Assembly: GCA_044433065.1 (NCBI GenBank)
Contig: JAWXUA010000010.1
Coordinates: 1 to 34,921 of the forward strand
Source: Nitratidesulfovibrio sp044433065
GTDB lineage: Bacteria > Desulfobacterota > Desulfovibrionia > Desulfovibrionales > Desulfovibrionaceae
Direction of reading: 5' to 3'
DNA: 34,921 nt
The notes below the pieces were generated by a model. That model was not told the origin of the DNA. It saw only the letters and a program-made list of their open reading frames with translations, and searched no databases. Each line of letters begins with the position of its first letter. The first letter of the stretch is position 1. Positions 1-8,591 of the stretch are shown piece after piece. The position numbers and the translations under genes were made by a program.

Positions 1-401
1 GCCACAACGAGCACGTCGTAGGTTTCCAATTCCTTGCGCATTTTGCTTGCGTCAATGGAGAGGATGCGAGCACTACCGAAGGTGTCGGTGGTGGTGATGG
101 GCAACTGGAAGCCGAGGAAAGAGCGGGCTTTGATGCCAGCATCTTTCATAAGCATGGTGAAGAGTGCCGCAGAGACTTGTTCGCCAGTGGTGACGAGCAC
201 GTCGGTTTCTGCTGCATCAGGATTGCTTGACCATGTATCCGCCAATTTCAAGAGGCGGTTGGTTTCGCCAGACATGGCAGACAGCACGACAATGGCTTTG
301 TAGCCATTACTCACTGCGCCAAGGACTTTTTCCTGAACCTTCTTCATGCAATCGAGATTGGCGACAGAGGTGCCACCGAACTTTTGCACAAGAATACGCA
401 T
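1..401 (-). CDS. lysC: Aspartate kinase, N-terminal part (cut by window edge)
   Basis: Aspartate kinase phosphorylates aspartate, the first step towards lysine, threonine and methionine. About 133 residues are visible. The protein opens MRILVQKFGGTSVAN, the classic KFGGTS nucleotide-binding motif of the family, and continues with a VVLSAMSGETNRL stretch and a TTGEQVSAALF stretch, both typical of the kinase domain. Two in-frame ATG codons are possible (407 and 401). I chose 401 because AAGGA lies six bases before it, whereas it lies too close to 407. A terminator-like hairpin separates it from tsaE upstream, so it probably has its own promoter. The regulatory ACT domains would lie outside the window. 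Confidence 0.93.
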   Translation of the reverse strand, partial: MRILVQKFGGTSVANLDCMKKVQEKVLGAVSNGYKAIVVLSAMSGETNRLLKLADTWSSNPDAAETDVLVTTGEQVSAALFTMLMKDAGIKARSFLGFQLPITTTDTFGSARILSIDASKMRKELETYDVLVV

Positions 402-517
402 ATCCATTCCTTATAGTTAAATCACAATGTATGGCAGCAAGGTGAGCCTTGTTTGCAAAAAAACTCTTCTCACCGTGCGTCCGTTAATTTTTTAAAAACG
501 AAATTCTATTCGCTTAT

Positions 518-585
518 AAAAAGTTTTTGGAAAAAGGGATGGGGTCTGGGTTAAGAGGAAAAATCTTTTTCCAAAAAGTTTTTTT
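518..585 (-). terminator. Hairpin terminator between tsaE and lysC
   Basis: The arms 518-536 and 565-583 form an A/T-rich stem (AAAAAGTTTTTGGAAAAAG against CTTTTTCCAAAAAGTTTTT) with one mismatch and a loop of about 28 bases. The loop, read on the minus strand, contains CCCAGACCCC. It lies just after the tsaE stop codon and before lysC, so it probably ends the acpS-nnr-CBS-tsaE transcript. Confidence 0.6.
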
Positions 586-602
586 CCTTTTCCCCAGTAT
601 AC

Positions 603-1088
603 CTAAAAATTCTGTCCTACCAACGCCAAAACCTTTTGGGCAGCATCACCATGGGCGGTGGCGTTGAGCAGTCGTGTTTCACCCATATCCATTTGTCGTT
701 GCCAACAAAGATGCAGGTGCACTGGTGGGACTTCACTGGCCTGTAGTCGTTCAGCCCATTCAACGAGAACAATACTTGTGCCATCGTCAAAGGCGTCAAG
801 GAGGGCATCATCGGCTGGACCTGCTTCGAGTCTATAGAGATCGAAGTGGGCGACTTCTGGCTGTGTTGGGTACAGATTGCACAGGGTGAAGCTTGGGCTT
901 GAGACCTCAGCTTCTTCACCTTGGCGGCATGGCAGAGCATGCACAAAGGCGCGGGTCATGGTTGTTTTACCAGAGCCAAGATCGCCTGTGAAGAGGATGA
1001 CCTTAAGTTCTGGTACTTGCAACATGGCCTCAGCAAGAGTTGCCCCAAAATGCGCCGTGTGGTCAAGAGATGAAAGCGTAAAAAGCAT
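603..1088 (-). CDS. tsaE: tRNA threonylcarbamoyladenosine biosynthesis ATPase TsaE
   Basis: TsaE is the ATPase that partners TsaB and TsaD to make the universal t6A base at position 37 of ANN-decoding tRNAs. The 161-aa length is normal. The Walker A motif GDLGSGKT sits at residues 35-42, and the family motifs FDLYRL (82-87) and VEWAERL (109-115) follow. It is the last gene of a minus-strand run after the CBS-domain gene (43-bp gap) and is followed by a terminator. The start codon has only a modest ribosome binding site (TAGG, seven bases upstream). Confidence 0.95.
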   Translation of the reverse strand: MLFTLSSLDHTAHFGATLAEAMLQVPELKVILFTGDLGSGKTTMTRAFVHALPCRQGEEAEVSSPSFTLCNLYPTQPEVAHFDLYRLEAGPADDALLDAFDDGTSIVLVEWAERLQASEVPPVHLHLCWQRQMDMGETRLLNATAHGDAAQKVLALVGQNF

Positions 1089-1131
1089 GGTCCAGCCTAG
1101 AAAAAGTTATGAGATGTGTGTTTTTCTCGTT

Positions 1132-1590
1132 TTAAGGACGGGAAGCGGCGATACTACGCAGTAAATCCGCCATGCCAATGATACCTACAAGCTTTGTATC
1201 AACAACAACTGGTATGGTGTGAAAATTGTCATCAACCATGAGAGAGGCCACCTTGTCAAGTGTAGCATCTGGACGCACAGTCTTTACAGATATGCTCATG
1301 GCTTCTTCAACCGTAGTTGCGGTGATACGGCGGATTTGCTCTTCTGTATCAGCAGGTGAAGTCAAAGGGATAAGCCCATCAAGCACCGTAAAATATGTGG
1401 GCAAGCGCAAAAGCTTTTGCTGTGCCACAATGTCGCTTTGGCAAATGACACCCGTTAGTGCGCCATCTTCATCAAGTACTGGTAGGCCATTAAACCCTTT
1501 TTCTAGTAAAATGCGTGCCGCCTTGTTAATAGGCGTGTCCTCAGTAACGGTTACAATGTCGGTCGTCATAATATCTTGGGCTAAACGCAT
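1132..1590 (-). CDS. CBS-domain pair protein
   Basis: A 152-aa protein made almost entirely of two CBS domains. The first begins at MRLAQDIMTTDIVTV and runs through LEKGFNGLPVLDEDG; the second begins near VEEAMSISVKTV and ends with NFHTIPVVVDTKLVGIIGM. CBS pairs bind adenosine nucleotides and act as energy sensors, but no effector domain is attached here, so the target is unknown. A longer frame opens at 1623, but AAGGAG lies seven bases before the ATG at 1590 and the CBS motif starts there, so 1590 is the better start. It lies between nnr and tsaE, a neighbourhood seen in Desulfovibrio. Confidence 0.88.
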   Translation of the reverse strand: MRLAQDIMTTDIVTVTEDTPINKAARILLEKGFNGLPVLDEDGALTGVICQSDIVAQQKLLRLPTYFTVLDGLIPLTSPADTEEQIRRITATTVEEAMSISVKTVRPDATLDKVASLMVDDNFHTIPVVVDTKLVGIIGMADLLRSIAASRP

Positions 1591-1705
1591 GGTGAAGCTC
1601 CTTTGCAGCAGATAGTTATGCACCTTTATGGCGAGCTGGGGGAAGGGATTGAAAGTTTACGGCCACATGGGGGAGTGGGTGGGAGGCGTATGGGATTGGT
1701 GGTTT

Positions 1706-3652
1706 TTATGGGATGAGGCTTTGAGGAAGCATGTCTATGAGGTCAGAGGCCGTGTTGCCGCGTTTGGGGAATTGTTGGGCGAGAAGGGCACCTACTTTGA
1801 CATGGAGGAAGACGCCTAAGGGGGCCGCTGTTGTGGGGGAAATGCCTTGAGCTATAAGGCTTGCCACCAAGCCTGCAAGCACATCGCCAGAGCCAGCAAC
1901 CGAAAGGTGTGGTTCGATGAAAGGGGACACCGTGATGGATGGCGTGGGAGAAGGGATTGGTGTGGGTGAAGGCGTGAGTGATTTGGGGGCTTGGCCTATG
2001 AGGGTGCAGGCGCCCTTAAGAATTACCGTGCCCTTAACCATGGACATCAGAGTTTTTAGTGCGGCCATGCGGTCAGCTTGTACTTGTGCTGTGGTCCACC
2101 CTAAAATGCGTGCAGCTTCTGTTGGGTGTGGTGTAAGAATGTCATGGCTTTGCACAAGGGACAAGAGAGGGTTAGGGGCTTGGTGCGCGTTCGCATTATC
2201 ATTGGCAGTATTAGTACATACCATGAGGCTTTGCCAATATGGTGACGGCAAGACAGAACACTGCGCCAGACTAAAAAGGGCATCAGCATCAATAACAACT
2301 GGTGGACGCTTAGGCATGCTAAGTATCGCGTGCACCACAGTTGCGGCTTCAGGGCTGCGGCCTATGCCCGGACCAAGCACCAAGGCGCGGCACGATGCGG
2401 CAAGCTCAAGGATTTGATATAGGGCTTCTTGCAGGTTCGTGCGAGGCCATTTTGCAGCATCATATATGGTAGGTGCAGCATGATTGTCAGTTTTTGGATT
2501 GCGTACACAGCCAACACCCATAACCATGATATCGGGTACAGAGCATTGCGCTTGAAGCTCAAGACCGCGAGGAACTGCCATGGATACAAGACCAGATCCC
2601 GAACGCAAGGCTGCTTTGGCTGAAAGATGCGCCGCGCCAGTGAGTCCCTGTGAACCGCCAATGACGAGCACATGCCCTGCATCACCTTTATGGCCCAGCT
2701 TACCTATGCTTGGCAGATGCCGCATGATGCTGCGGTGCAAAAGGGTGCATTCAGTGGGATGTTGCGCTTGAATGAGCGTGGGAATGCCGATGGGGCGAAC
2801 AAGTACATTTCCGACATAAGGTCGTGCTGCTTGGGATACAAGGCCGATTTTGGCTGCTTCAAAGGTCACTGTGGTATGGGCAGCTATGGCCGTGGGGGAT
2901 GGTGCGCCAGTTGTGCTATCAAGGCCCGATGGACAATCAATGGCTATGATATGTGGGAAAGAAAATAGGGCAGGGCTTTGTTTAGGATGTGTACTTATTT
3001 TGTTGGAGGATAAAGGGCTAAAGAGTTGGCATGGTTGAAAAATATTCTCCGTACTTGCTGTGGTATTATGTTGGTCTAGCCACTGATTGAGGCGTTCAAT
3101 GACAGCCAATGTCGTGCCACGCAAAGGGCCATGAAATCCTGTACCCAAAAGTCCATCAACGATGATATGTGGTGTAGACTGCCTTTTTGTCACCATATCC
3201 ACAAAAGGTCCGCTGCCATATTGTATAGCCTCAAGCCAGTCTTCAGCAGGCATAAAGCGAACGCCACAAGCCATGGCAAGCTGGAGATGTTCTTGGGCCA
3301 TGCCTTTATAATCCTGCAAAGGCCGCGTATGCACCACAAGGACATGGCAGGCGGAAGGCTGGTACAGATTGGAATTTTCTTCAAGTGTTACTTGAACTTT
3401 ATCGGAGGCAGTCTGAGGTATTTTGTTATGTAACAGTCTTGCCAAGGCTATAGCATCGCCACCATTATTGCCACCACCAGCAAAAAGAAGCACGCGTTTA
3501 TCTTGTAATGATTGGCTATTTTTAGCCAAAAAATTGCACAAGACATGCCAGACTTCACGGCTTGCATTTTCCATGAGGCTAAAAGCTGGCATACCCATTT
3601 TGATGGTAGCCGCGTCCCATGCATTCATTTCTTGAGCTGTGGCAAGGTACAT
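1706..3652 (-). CDS. nnr: Bifunctional NAD(P)HX epimerase / ADP-dependent dehydratase
   Basis: This enzyme repairs hydrated NADH and NADPH. The N-terminal YjeF_N half (about 1-295) epimerises the S and R forms; it carries GGGNNGGD at 59-66, DGLLGTG at 166-172 and DCPSGLDS at 239-246. The C-terminal half is a ribokinase-like dehydratase, with HKGDAGHVLVIGGS at 321-334, LTPHPTEAARILG, and the catalytic AGSGDVLAG with Asp590. At 648 aa it is longer than most relatives. The excess is in low-complexity inserts, notably about 197-232 and a proline-serine-threonine stretch (SPTPIPSPTPS) just before the catalytic loop. AAGGGG precedes the ATG. It follows acpS by 10 bp, so the two are probably co-transcribed. 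Confidence 0.95.
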   Translation of the reverse strand: MYLATAQEMNAWDAATIKMGMPAFSLMENASREVWHVLCNFLAKNSQSLQDKRVLLFAGGGNNGGDAIALARLLHNKIPQTASDKVQVTLEENSNLYQPSACHVLVVHTRPLQDYKGMAQEHLQLAMACGVRFMPAEDWLEAIQYGSGPFVDMVTKRQSTPHIIVDGLLGTGFHGPLRGTTLAVIERLNQWLDQHNTTASTENIFQPCQLFSPLSSNKISTHPKQSPALFSFPHIIAIDCPSGLDSTTGAPSPTAIAAHTTVTFEAAKIGLVSQAARPYVGNVLVRPIGIPTLIQAQHPTECTLLHRSIMRHLPSIGKLGHKGDAGHVLVIGGSQGLTGAAHLSAKAALRSGSGLVSMAVPRGLELQAQCSVPDIMVMGVGCVRNPKTDNHAAPTIYDAAKWPRTNLQEALYQILELAASCRALVLGPGIGRSPEAATVVHAILSMPKRPPVVIDADALFSLAQCSVLPSPYWQSLMVCTNTANDNANAHQAPNPLLSLVQSHDILTPHPTEAARILGWTTAQVQADRMAALKTLMSMVKGTVILKGACTLIGQAPKSLTPSPTPIPSPTPSITVSPFIEPHLSVAGSGDVLAGLVASLIAQGISPTTAAPLGVFLHVKVGALLAQQFPKRGNTASDLIDMLPQSLIP

Positions 3653-3662
3653 AAAGTCCCCT

Positions 3663-4058
3663 TTATCTTTCTAAAATCACAACGGCAGCAGCGGTATCCC
3701 GTCCATGAGTTAAGGATACGTGCGTCTTTTCAGCGAGCACGCCAAGTTCTGCAAGGCGTTCTGCTGCGGCTCCATGGAATTTGAGCATAGGTTGGCCCGT
3801 TGGTAAAGAATAGACTTCGATGTCGCAAGGGCCTATACCTTGGCTGAAGCCTGTGCCGAGAGCTTTAACAGCAGCTTCTTTGGCGGCAAAGCGAGCGGCT
3901 AAAAAGTTGACTTGTGCTTTGTTTAATGGCGCGCTTTGTGGCATGCGCGCCAATTCATCGGCATGCAAAATACGCTTTGCAAAGCGTTCACCATGGCGTG
4001 CCCATGCTTTTTCAATGCGCTCTAGTTCTGTGATGTCAATGCCAAGACCTATAATCAT
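3663..4058 (-). CDS. acpS: Holo-[acyl-carrier-protein] synthase
   Basis: AcpS transfers 4'-phosphopantetheine from CoA to the acyl carrier protein and so activates fatty-acid synthesis. The 131-aa length is normal. The start MIIGLGIDITELERIE holds the metal-binding Asp8, and FAAKEAAVKALGTG holds the catalytic Glu61. It lies 10 bp before nnr on the same strand. The ATG has no strong ribosome binding site, but the protein start is the conserved one. A terminator hairpin between this gene and the small gene upstream suggests a promoter in the A/T-rich 30 bp just before the start codon. Confidence 0.95.
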   Translation of the reverse strand: MIIGLGIDITELERIEKAWARHGERFAKRILHADELARMPQSAPLNKAQVNFLAARFAAKEAAVKALGTGFSQGIGPCDIEVYSLPTGQPMLKFHGAAAERLAELGVLAEKTHVSLTHGRDTAAAVVILER

Positions 4059-4093
4059 ACTAATACCATACTGCTTAAGACTATAATAAAAGA

Positions 4094-4127
4094 GCGACCG
4101 CCATTTTACTCATGAAAATGTGGTCGC
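4094..4127 (-). terminator. Rho-independent terminator after the 74-aa gene
   Basis: The arms GCGACCGCCATTTT (4094-4107) and AAAATGTGGTCGC (4115-4127) pair with a small bulge around a 7-base loop. On the minus strand the hairpin is followed by CTCTTTTATTAT. It lies 19 bp after the stop codon of the small gene and would separate it from acpS. Confidence 0.7.
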
Positions 4128-4146
4128 TTCGATATGGCGTGCTAGA

Positions 4147-4371
4147 CTATGCGCGTTTCGCTCTCAAACGGCGACATGAGCGCAATTGCAATTCATGCAA
4201 GATAAGGCGTTCATAGTTGGGCGTCACACCGCCTTCGTTAATATTTTCATCTTCCAGCAAACGCTCAAGAAATTGAGACTCTTCCCAGAAGTCCAGCAAA
4301 TCCTCGTCGTTCAACTCGCGCAGCTGTATGGTGACGGGAAATTCTTCTGGCATAGGTGCAATGCGCCCCAT
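4147..4371 (-). CDS. Conserved-looking hypothetical protein, 74 aa
   Basis: No function is recognised. The protein is short and acidic in the middle (LRELNDEDLLDFWEESQFLE), with a basic tail (RSCRRLRAKRA). There is no signal peptide, membrane segment or known motif. It is taken as real because TAGGAG lies five bases before the ATG, a promoter-like pair lies upstream, and a good terminator follows. It is transcribed divergently from mfd. It resembles small unnamed proteins of Desulfovibrio, which is recollection rather than a search result. Confidence 0.7.
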   Translation of the reverse strand: MGRIAPMPEEFPVTIQLRELNDEDLLDFWEESQFLERLLEDENINEGGVTPNYERLILHELQLRSCRRLRAKRA

Positions 4372-4763
4372 ATAAACTCCTAAAATATATAAAAAACTTA
4401 TATGATTACGTATTTGTATAGCAAGCCTTCCTTAAAAGGCACAAAAGCTCATCTTCGTTTTCAACAACCAGAATAGGCATGACAGGCATAATAGGCAAGC
4501 AAGAATTGCAGGAAAGTTATTTTTCTTGGCTAGGGTGTGTCTTCAAACTGATTATTTTGTTTTTATGGATGGGGGTAGCCTTTTATGGTAACGCTTCCGA
4601 CTCCTCCATGTGGCCGTGATTTTTCTCAATGCCTCATACTGTCATCCACAAATAAAAGTCTTTCTTGCCCCAGTATGACTGACTTTAGCGTTGCGCCTTG
4701 GGTAGGAGACGCTTATGATAGGGCATCTTGTGGTCGTATCTCGCGCCGCGTAAGGAGAATATC
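4372..4763. other. Divergent intergenic region upstream of mfd
   Basis: This 392-bp stretch separates the 74-aa gene (minus) from mfd (plus). The left end holds the promoter candidate of the small gene. AGGCA occurs three times at 9-bp spacing (4475, 4484, 4493). Open frames here have no ribosome binding site and no recognisable sequence. No clear mfd promoter was found; TTGGCT followed 18 bases later by GATTAT in the middle of the region is the least poor candidate. Confidence 0.5.
4397..4424 (-). promoter_or_regulatory. Candidate sigma-70 promoter for the 74-aa gene
   Basis: On the minus strand TTGCTA (4419-4424) and TATAAG (4397-4402) are separated by 16 bases. The start codon follows about 25 bases after the -10 box. 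This is a pattern match only. Confidence 0.4.
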
Positions 4764-7700
4764 TTGGATTTTGCCGCTTTGCTTGAAAATATGCTCAAAT
4801 CGACCGAGCGTGCCCATACCAATGGGCAAGGTCACTTAGCTCAACAACATCATGTCACACGCAGTGGCCTTGCCACAGCTGCGCGCCTTGCCACAACCTT
4901 GTTGGCCCGTGGGAAAAGTGTGGTCTTTGTGGTGAAAGACAATGAAGAGCTTGCTAAGGCACGGGCTTTGTTGACGCTTTTTACACCGGACCTTTCGGCC
5001 GATGAGTCTGGCTTTGCACGCACGCGATGGGAGCTACCATGGATTAGCTTGCCGAGCCTTGAGCCTCAATCGCACAATCTAGGTCAAGCCCAACTTGGTG
5101 GGCAGGCGGACACCGTGGCCGCGCGTATGGCGTCACTGTATGCTTTGAGCCTTAAGCATAATCCGTGCGGCGTGATTTTGACTGTAGACAATTTCTTGCC
5201 CAAATTGCCTCCTGTAAATCTCTTTGATACTCATGACTTACGTTTGAGCATCGGCAATGATATGGCCCCAGAATTGATTTTGGATCAAGCCATTGATTGG
5301 GGTTTTGAGCGCGTGCCCATGGTGTCGCGACCAGGAGAAATTGCGGTCCGTGGCGACATTGTGGATATTTTTCTTGTGGGCTACGAGCGGCCAATCCGCA
5401 TAGAATTTTTTGGCGATACCATCGAAGATATTCGCCTTTTTGATGCTGGTAATCAGCGATCCTTGCAAAGTATTCCTGAATTTGTCCTTGTGCCTGTGCG
5501 TCCTGTAATTTTAACAAAAGAATGGCGCGATAAAGCAGATGCTCGTTGGAAGCGCCTGTTTAACAAGGGCTTTTTAACTTCAGACCAGTTGGCTGGTTTG
5601 CGCCGCACAGTGGAGCGTCGAGGCGATGGTCTTTATGTGGGAGCCTTTTACGAAGCGGCCAGCATCCTTGAAGAGTGGTTGCCGCGTAAAGCTACATGGA
5701 TCATGACAGGGCAACAGGATATCCGCGATGCCTTAACTTCTGCTGCGCACAATTGGACTACGGTATTTGAAAAACAGGATGATGAATGCGTTTTGCGTCA
5801 GCCTCCGTCTATGGTTGTACGTGATGCAGCATCAGCCCAAAGTGTTTTGGATGCCGCTTCTGCGGTGTATTTTGAGCCCTTGCTCATGGGTATCGAGACT
5901 TCTGGTGACCATGAAAGTGCTTTGCCTGAACGGCGTTTGCATAGCTTTACGGACCTGTTTCCTTTGCCTGAGGCACAGGAGCGTCCATGGCAAACCCTTG
6001 TGACAGGCTTGCGCGAGCTTGGCGACAAATATAAGCGCATTGTCTTGACCTTTGGCAATGCCCGTAGTCGTGCGAAATTTTTGAAATTAGGCGAGCAAGA
6101 TGGGCTTATGCCGAGCCTCCGCTATGACCCTGAGGGCAAGGGGCTTATGGCTGTGGTGTCGCCATTCCGTAGTGGTGTGGATTTAGCATGGGATGGGACT
6201 TTAGTCATAGGCGAAGAGGTTTTACAGCCGCGCAACGAGCGTTCGCGCCGTGTGCCAACAGGAGCCTTTAAGGGGCTTGATCGCTATGATGGCTTGCATG
6301 CTGGCGACTTGCTTGTGCATAGGGATTATGGTGTAGCGCGCTTTGGCGGATTGCATCACCTTGATTTAGGCGGTGTGGCCAACGATTTTCTTTTGCTTGA
6401 GTATGCTGCTGACGACAAATTATATTTGCCTGTGGACCGGCTTAGCCTTGTGCAAAGGTATAAGGGCGGCGACGAAGCACGGCCCATTTTGGACAAGCTT
6501 GGCGGTGGTGCATGGCAAGCAAGTAAGGATAAAGCTCGCAAAGCCATTGAAAAAATTGCTGCGGACCTTGTGGAAATGTACGCCTATCGCAAGGTTGCCA
6601 AGGGATTTCAATACGGTCCTGTGGGTGAGCTATACCGTGAATTTGAGGCATCATTCGGCTTTGAAGAGACGCCCGACCAAGCAAAGGCCATTCAGGACGT
6701 GCTTGATGACATGGAAAAAAGCACGCCCATGGATCGCCTTGTGTGTGGCGATGTGGGCTTTGGCAAGACAGAAGTTGCCTTACGTGCATCTTTCCGTGCT
6801 GCATCAGAAGGGCGGCAGGTTGCTTTGTTATGTCCCACCACTGTGCTTGCAGAGCAGCACTATCAGACCTTCCGCAGTCGCTTAGCAGGCTTCCCTATCA
6901 ATGTTGGCATGGTGAGCCGCTTTGTTTCGCGTCAAAAGCAAAAAGAGATTTTGGAAGCAGCGGCACGTGGGCATATCGATATTTTAATTGGCACGCACCG
7001 ACTTTTATCCGATGACGTACGCATGCCACAATTGGGCCTTTTGATTTTGGATGAAGAGCAACGTTTTGGTGTGCGTCACAAAGAAAAAATGAAGCAATTC
7101 AAGCGCAATGTGGATGCTTTGACCTTGACGGCAACACCCATACCGCGCACCTTGCAATTGTCCATGTCTGGGGTGCGTGAGCTATCGGTCATTGAGACAG
7201 CACCGCCTGAGCGTAAGCCTGTAGCCACAGCCCTTATTGAGCGTAAGGATGAGGTCTTAAAGGAAGTTCTTGAGCGTGAGCTAGCACGCGAAGGGCAAGT
7301 TTTTTGGGTGCATAATCGAGTACAAGGTCTTGAAAGGGTATGCGAATATGTACGCAAATTAGCTCCGCAAGCCCGTATAGGCATGGCCCATGGGCAGATG
7401 AGCGAAAAGGCACTTGAGGAAACCATGCACCAGTTTTGGCATGGGGAGCTTGATGTGCTTGTGTGCACAGCCATCGTTGAGTCTGGCCTTGACTTCCCAC
7501 GCGCCAATACCCTAGTTGTGGATCAAGCGCAGATGTTTGGTCTTGGCCAATTGTATCAATTACGCGGTCGTGTTGGTCGTTCGGATAGACAAGCATATGC
7601 GGTCTTTGTGGTGTCGGATCTTGGCACTTTGCCTGAACTCGCACGCGAGCGCATGCGCATCATCTTGGAACTTGACTATCTTGGAGCTGGTTTTCAGGTA

Positions 7701-8516
7701 GCAATGGAGGACTTGCGCCTTCGTGGTGCTGGCAATATTTTGGGCGAGGTACAATCGGGCCACATGACGCGTGTTGGCATTGAGCTATTCCTTGAAATGC
7801 TTGAGGAAGCTGTGACGCGCCTTAAGGGTGAACCTGTGCGCGAAGAAACGCAAACCGAGCTGAATATTGCCATAGCCGCGCATATCCCTGATGAATATGT
7901 GGCTGATCCATCGGATAGATTGCGTCTATACAAGTCCCTTTCGTCCGCTGAGGATGCGCAAGCCCAGCAAGATATTGAACTTGAAATGCGTGACCGTTAT
8001 GGCGCGTTCCCTCAAGAGCTTGAAAACTTTTTGGCTCTTTTGGTCTTCAAGCGTTTCTTGTGCCGCATGCAGGTTCAGCGCGCAGATATATATAATGATA
8101 GGGTTAAGCTGACTTGGGGTGGTGAACAAGACGCTGTGGATCTTATGACTATCACAAGTTATGTCATGAAACACAGTGATAGTGCCCGCCTTTTGCCTCC
8201 GGGTATTTTGGAATTGCGGCAGGATGCTACCTTGTCACCAAGTCAACGCTTTGATGCGGCGCGTAGCATTGTTGAAGGCTTTGCCCTTAAGGTGGAGGAA
8301 GGGAAGGCTGTGCCTGCTGAGCTTCCTACCGCAAGCCATGGGCAAGGACTTGCTTTGAGTCATGCCGCAGCAACGGTTACGACAACGACTCAAGCTCCTA
8401 CAATGGGCAAAACGGTGACTGCGCCTAGCGAGCTTGCTGGACGCGCTCGAGCTATTGCTCATAGAACAAGTGCTAAGGCTGTTGTGGTGAACAGAAATAA
8501 GAGTCGTGGACGTTAG
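4764..8516 (+). CDS. mfd: Transcription-repair coupling factor Mfd
   Basis: Mfd is a DNA translocase that removes RNA polymerase stalled at DNA damage and recruits UvrA. With the TTG start proposed here it has 1250 residues, somewhat longer than usual. Visible parts in order: a UvrB-like N-terminal region, the RNA-polymerase-interacting domain (about 510-575, starting GLHAGDLLVHRDYG), Walker A GDVGFGKTE (about 663), the DEEQ box in LLILDEEQRFG (about 761), TATPIPRTL, and motif VI QLRGRVGRSDRQ (about 934), then the TRCF C-terminal domain. The last 60 or so residues are a low-complexity Ala/Thr tail ending in a basic RNKSRGR. An ATG at 4728 is in frame but has no ribosome binding site; AAGGAG lies six bases before TTG 4764. 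Confidence 0.96.
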   Translation: MDFAALLENMLKSTERAHTNGQGHLAQQHHVTRSGLATAARLATTLLARGKSVVFVVKDNEELAKARALLTLFTPDLSADESGFARTRWELPWISLPSLEPQSHNLGQAQLGGQADTVAARMASLYALSLKHNPCGVILTVDNFLPKLPPVNLFDTHDLRLSIGNDMAPELILDQAIDWGFERVPMVSRPGEIAVRGDIVDIFLVGYERPIRIEFFGDTIEDIRLFDAGNQRSLQSIPEFVLVPVRPVILTKEWRDKADARWKRLFNKGFLTSDQLAGLRRTVERRGDGLYVGAFYEAASILEEWLPRKATWIMTGQQDIRDALTSAAHNWTTVFEKQDDECVLRQPPSMVVRDAASAQSVLDAASAVYFEPLLMGIETSGDHESALPERRLHSFTDLFPLPEAQERPWQTLVTGLRELGDKYKRIVLTFGNARSRAKFLKLGEQDGLMPSLRYDPEGKGLMAVVSPFRSGVDLAWDGTLVIGEEVLQPRNERSRRVPTGAFKGLDRYDGLHAGDLLVHRDYGVARFGGLHHLDLGGVANDFLLLEYAADDKLYLPVDRLSLVQRYKGGDEARPILDKLGGGAWQASKDKARKAIEKIAADLVEMYAYRKVAKGFQYGPVGELYREFEASFGFEETPDQAKAIQDVLDDMEKSTPMDRLVCGDVGFGKTEVALRASFRAASEGRQVALLCPTTVLAEQHYQTFRSRLAGFPINVGMVSRFVSRQKQKEILEAAARGHIDILIGTHRLLSDDVRMPQLGLLILDEEQRFGVRHKEKMKQFKRNVDALTLTATPIPRTLQLSMSGVRELSVIETAPPERKPVATALIERKDEVLKEVLERELAREGQVFWVHNRVQGLERVCEYVRKLAPQARIGMAHGQMSEKALEETMHQFWHGELDVLVCTAIVESGLDFPRANTLVVDQAQMFGLGQLYQLRGRVGRSDRQAYAVFVVSDLGTLPELARERMRIILELDYLGAGFQVAMEDLRLRGAGNILGEVQSGHMTRVGIELFLEMLEEAVTRLKGEPVREETQTELNIAIAAHIPDEYVADPSDRLRLYKSLSSAEDAQAQQDIELEMRDRYGAFPQELENFLALLVFKRFLCRMQVQRADIYNDRVKLTWGGEQDAVDLMTITSYVMKHSDSARLLPPGILELRQDATLSPSQRFDAARSIVEGFALKVEEGKAVPAELPTASHGQGLALSHAAATVTTTTQAPTMGKTVTAPSELAGRARAIAHRTSAKAVVVNRNKSRGR

Positions 8517-8591
8517 TTCTCTGTTTTTCGTCCTCAACTTCTGTGTAATGACTGTACTATGTGATTTTATCATGTATTGATAGGATATATA

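Noticed and set aside
4475..4497. Three AGGCA repeats at 9-bp spacing as iterons or an operator
   Set aside because: Too short and only three copies; no regulator nearby to support it.
4585..4839. 84-aa plus-strand frame before mfd
   Set aside because: No ribosome binding site, overlaps the mfd start in another frame, no recognisable sequence.
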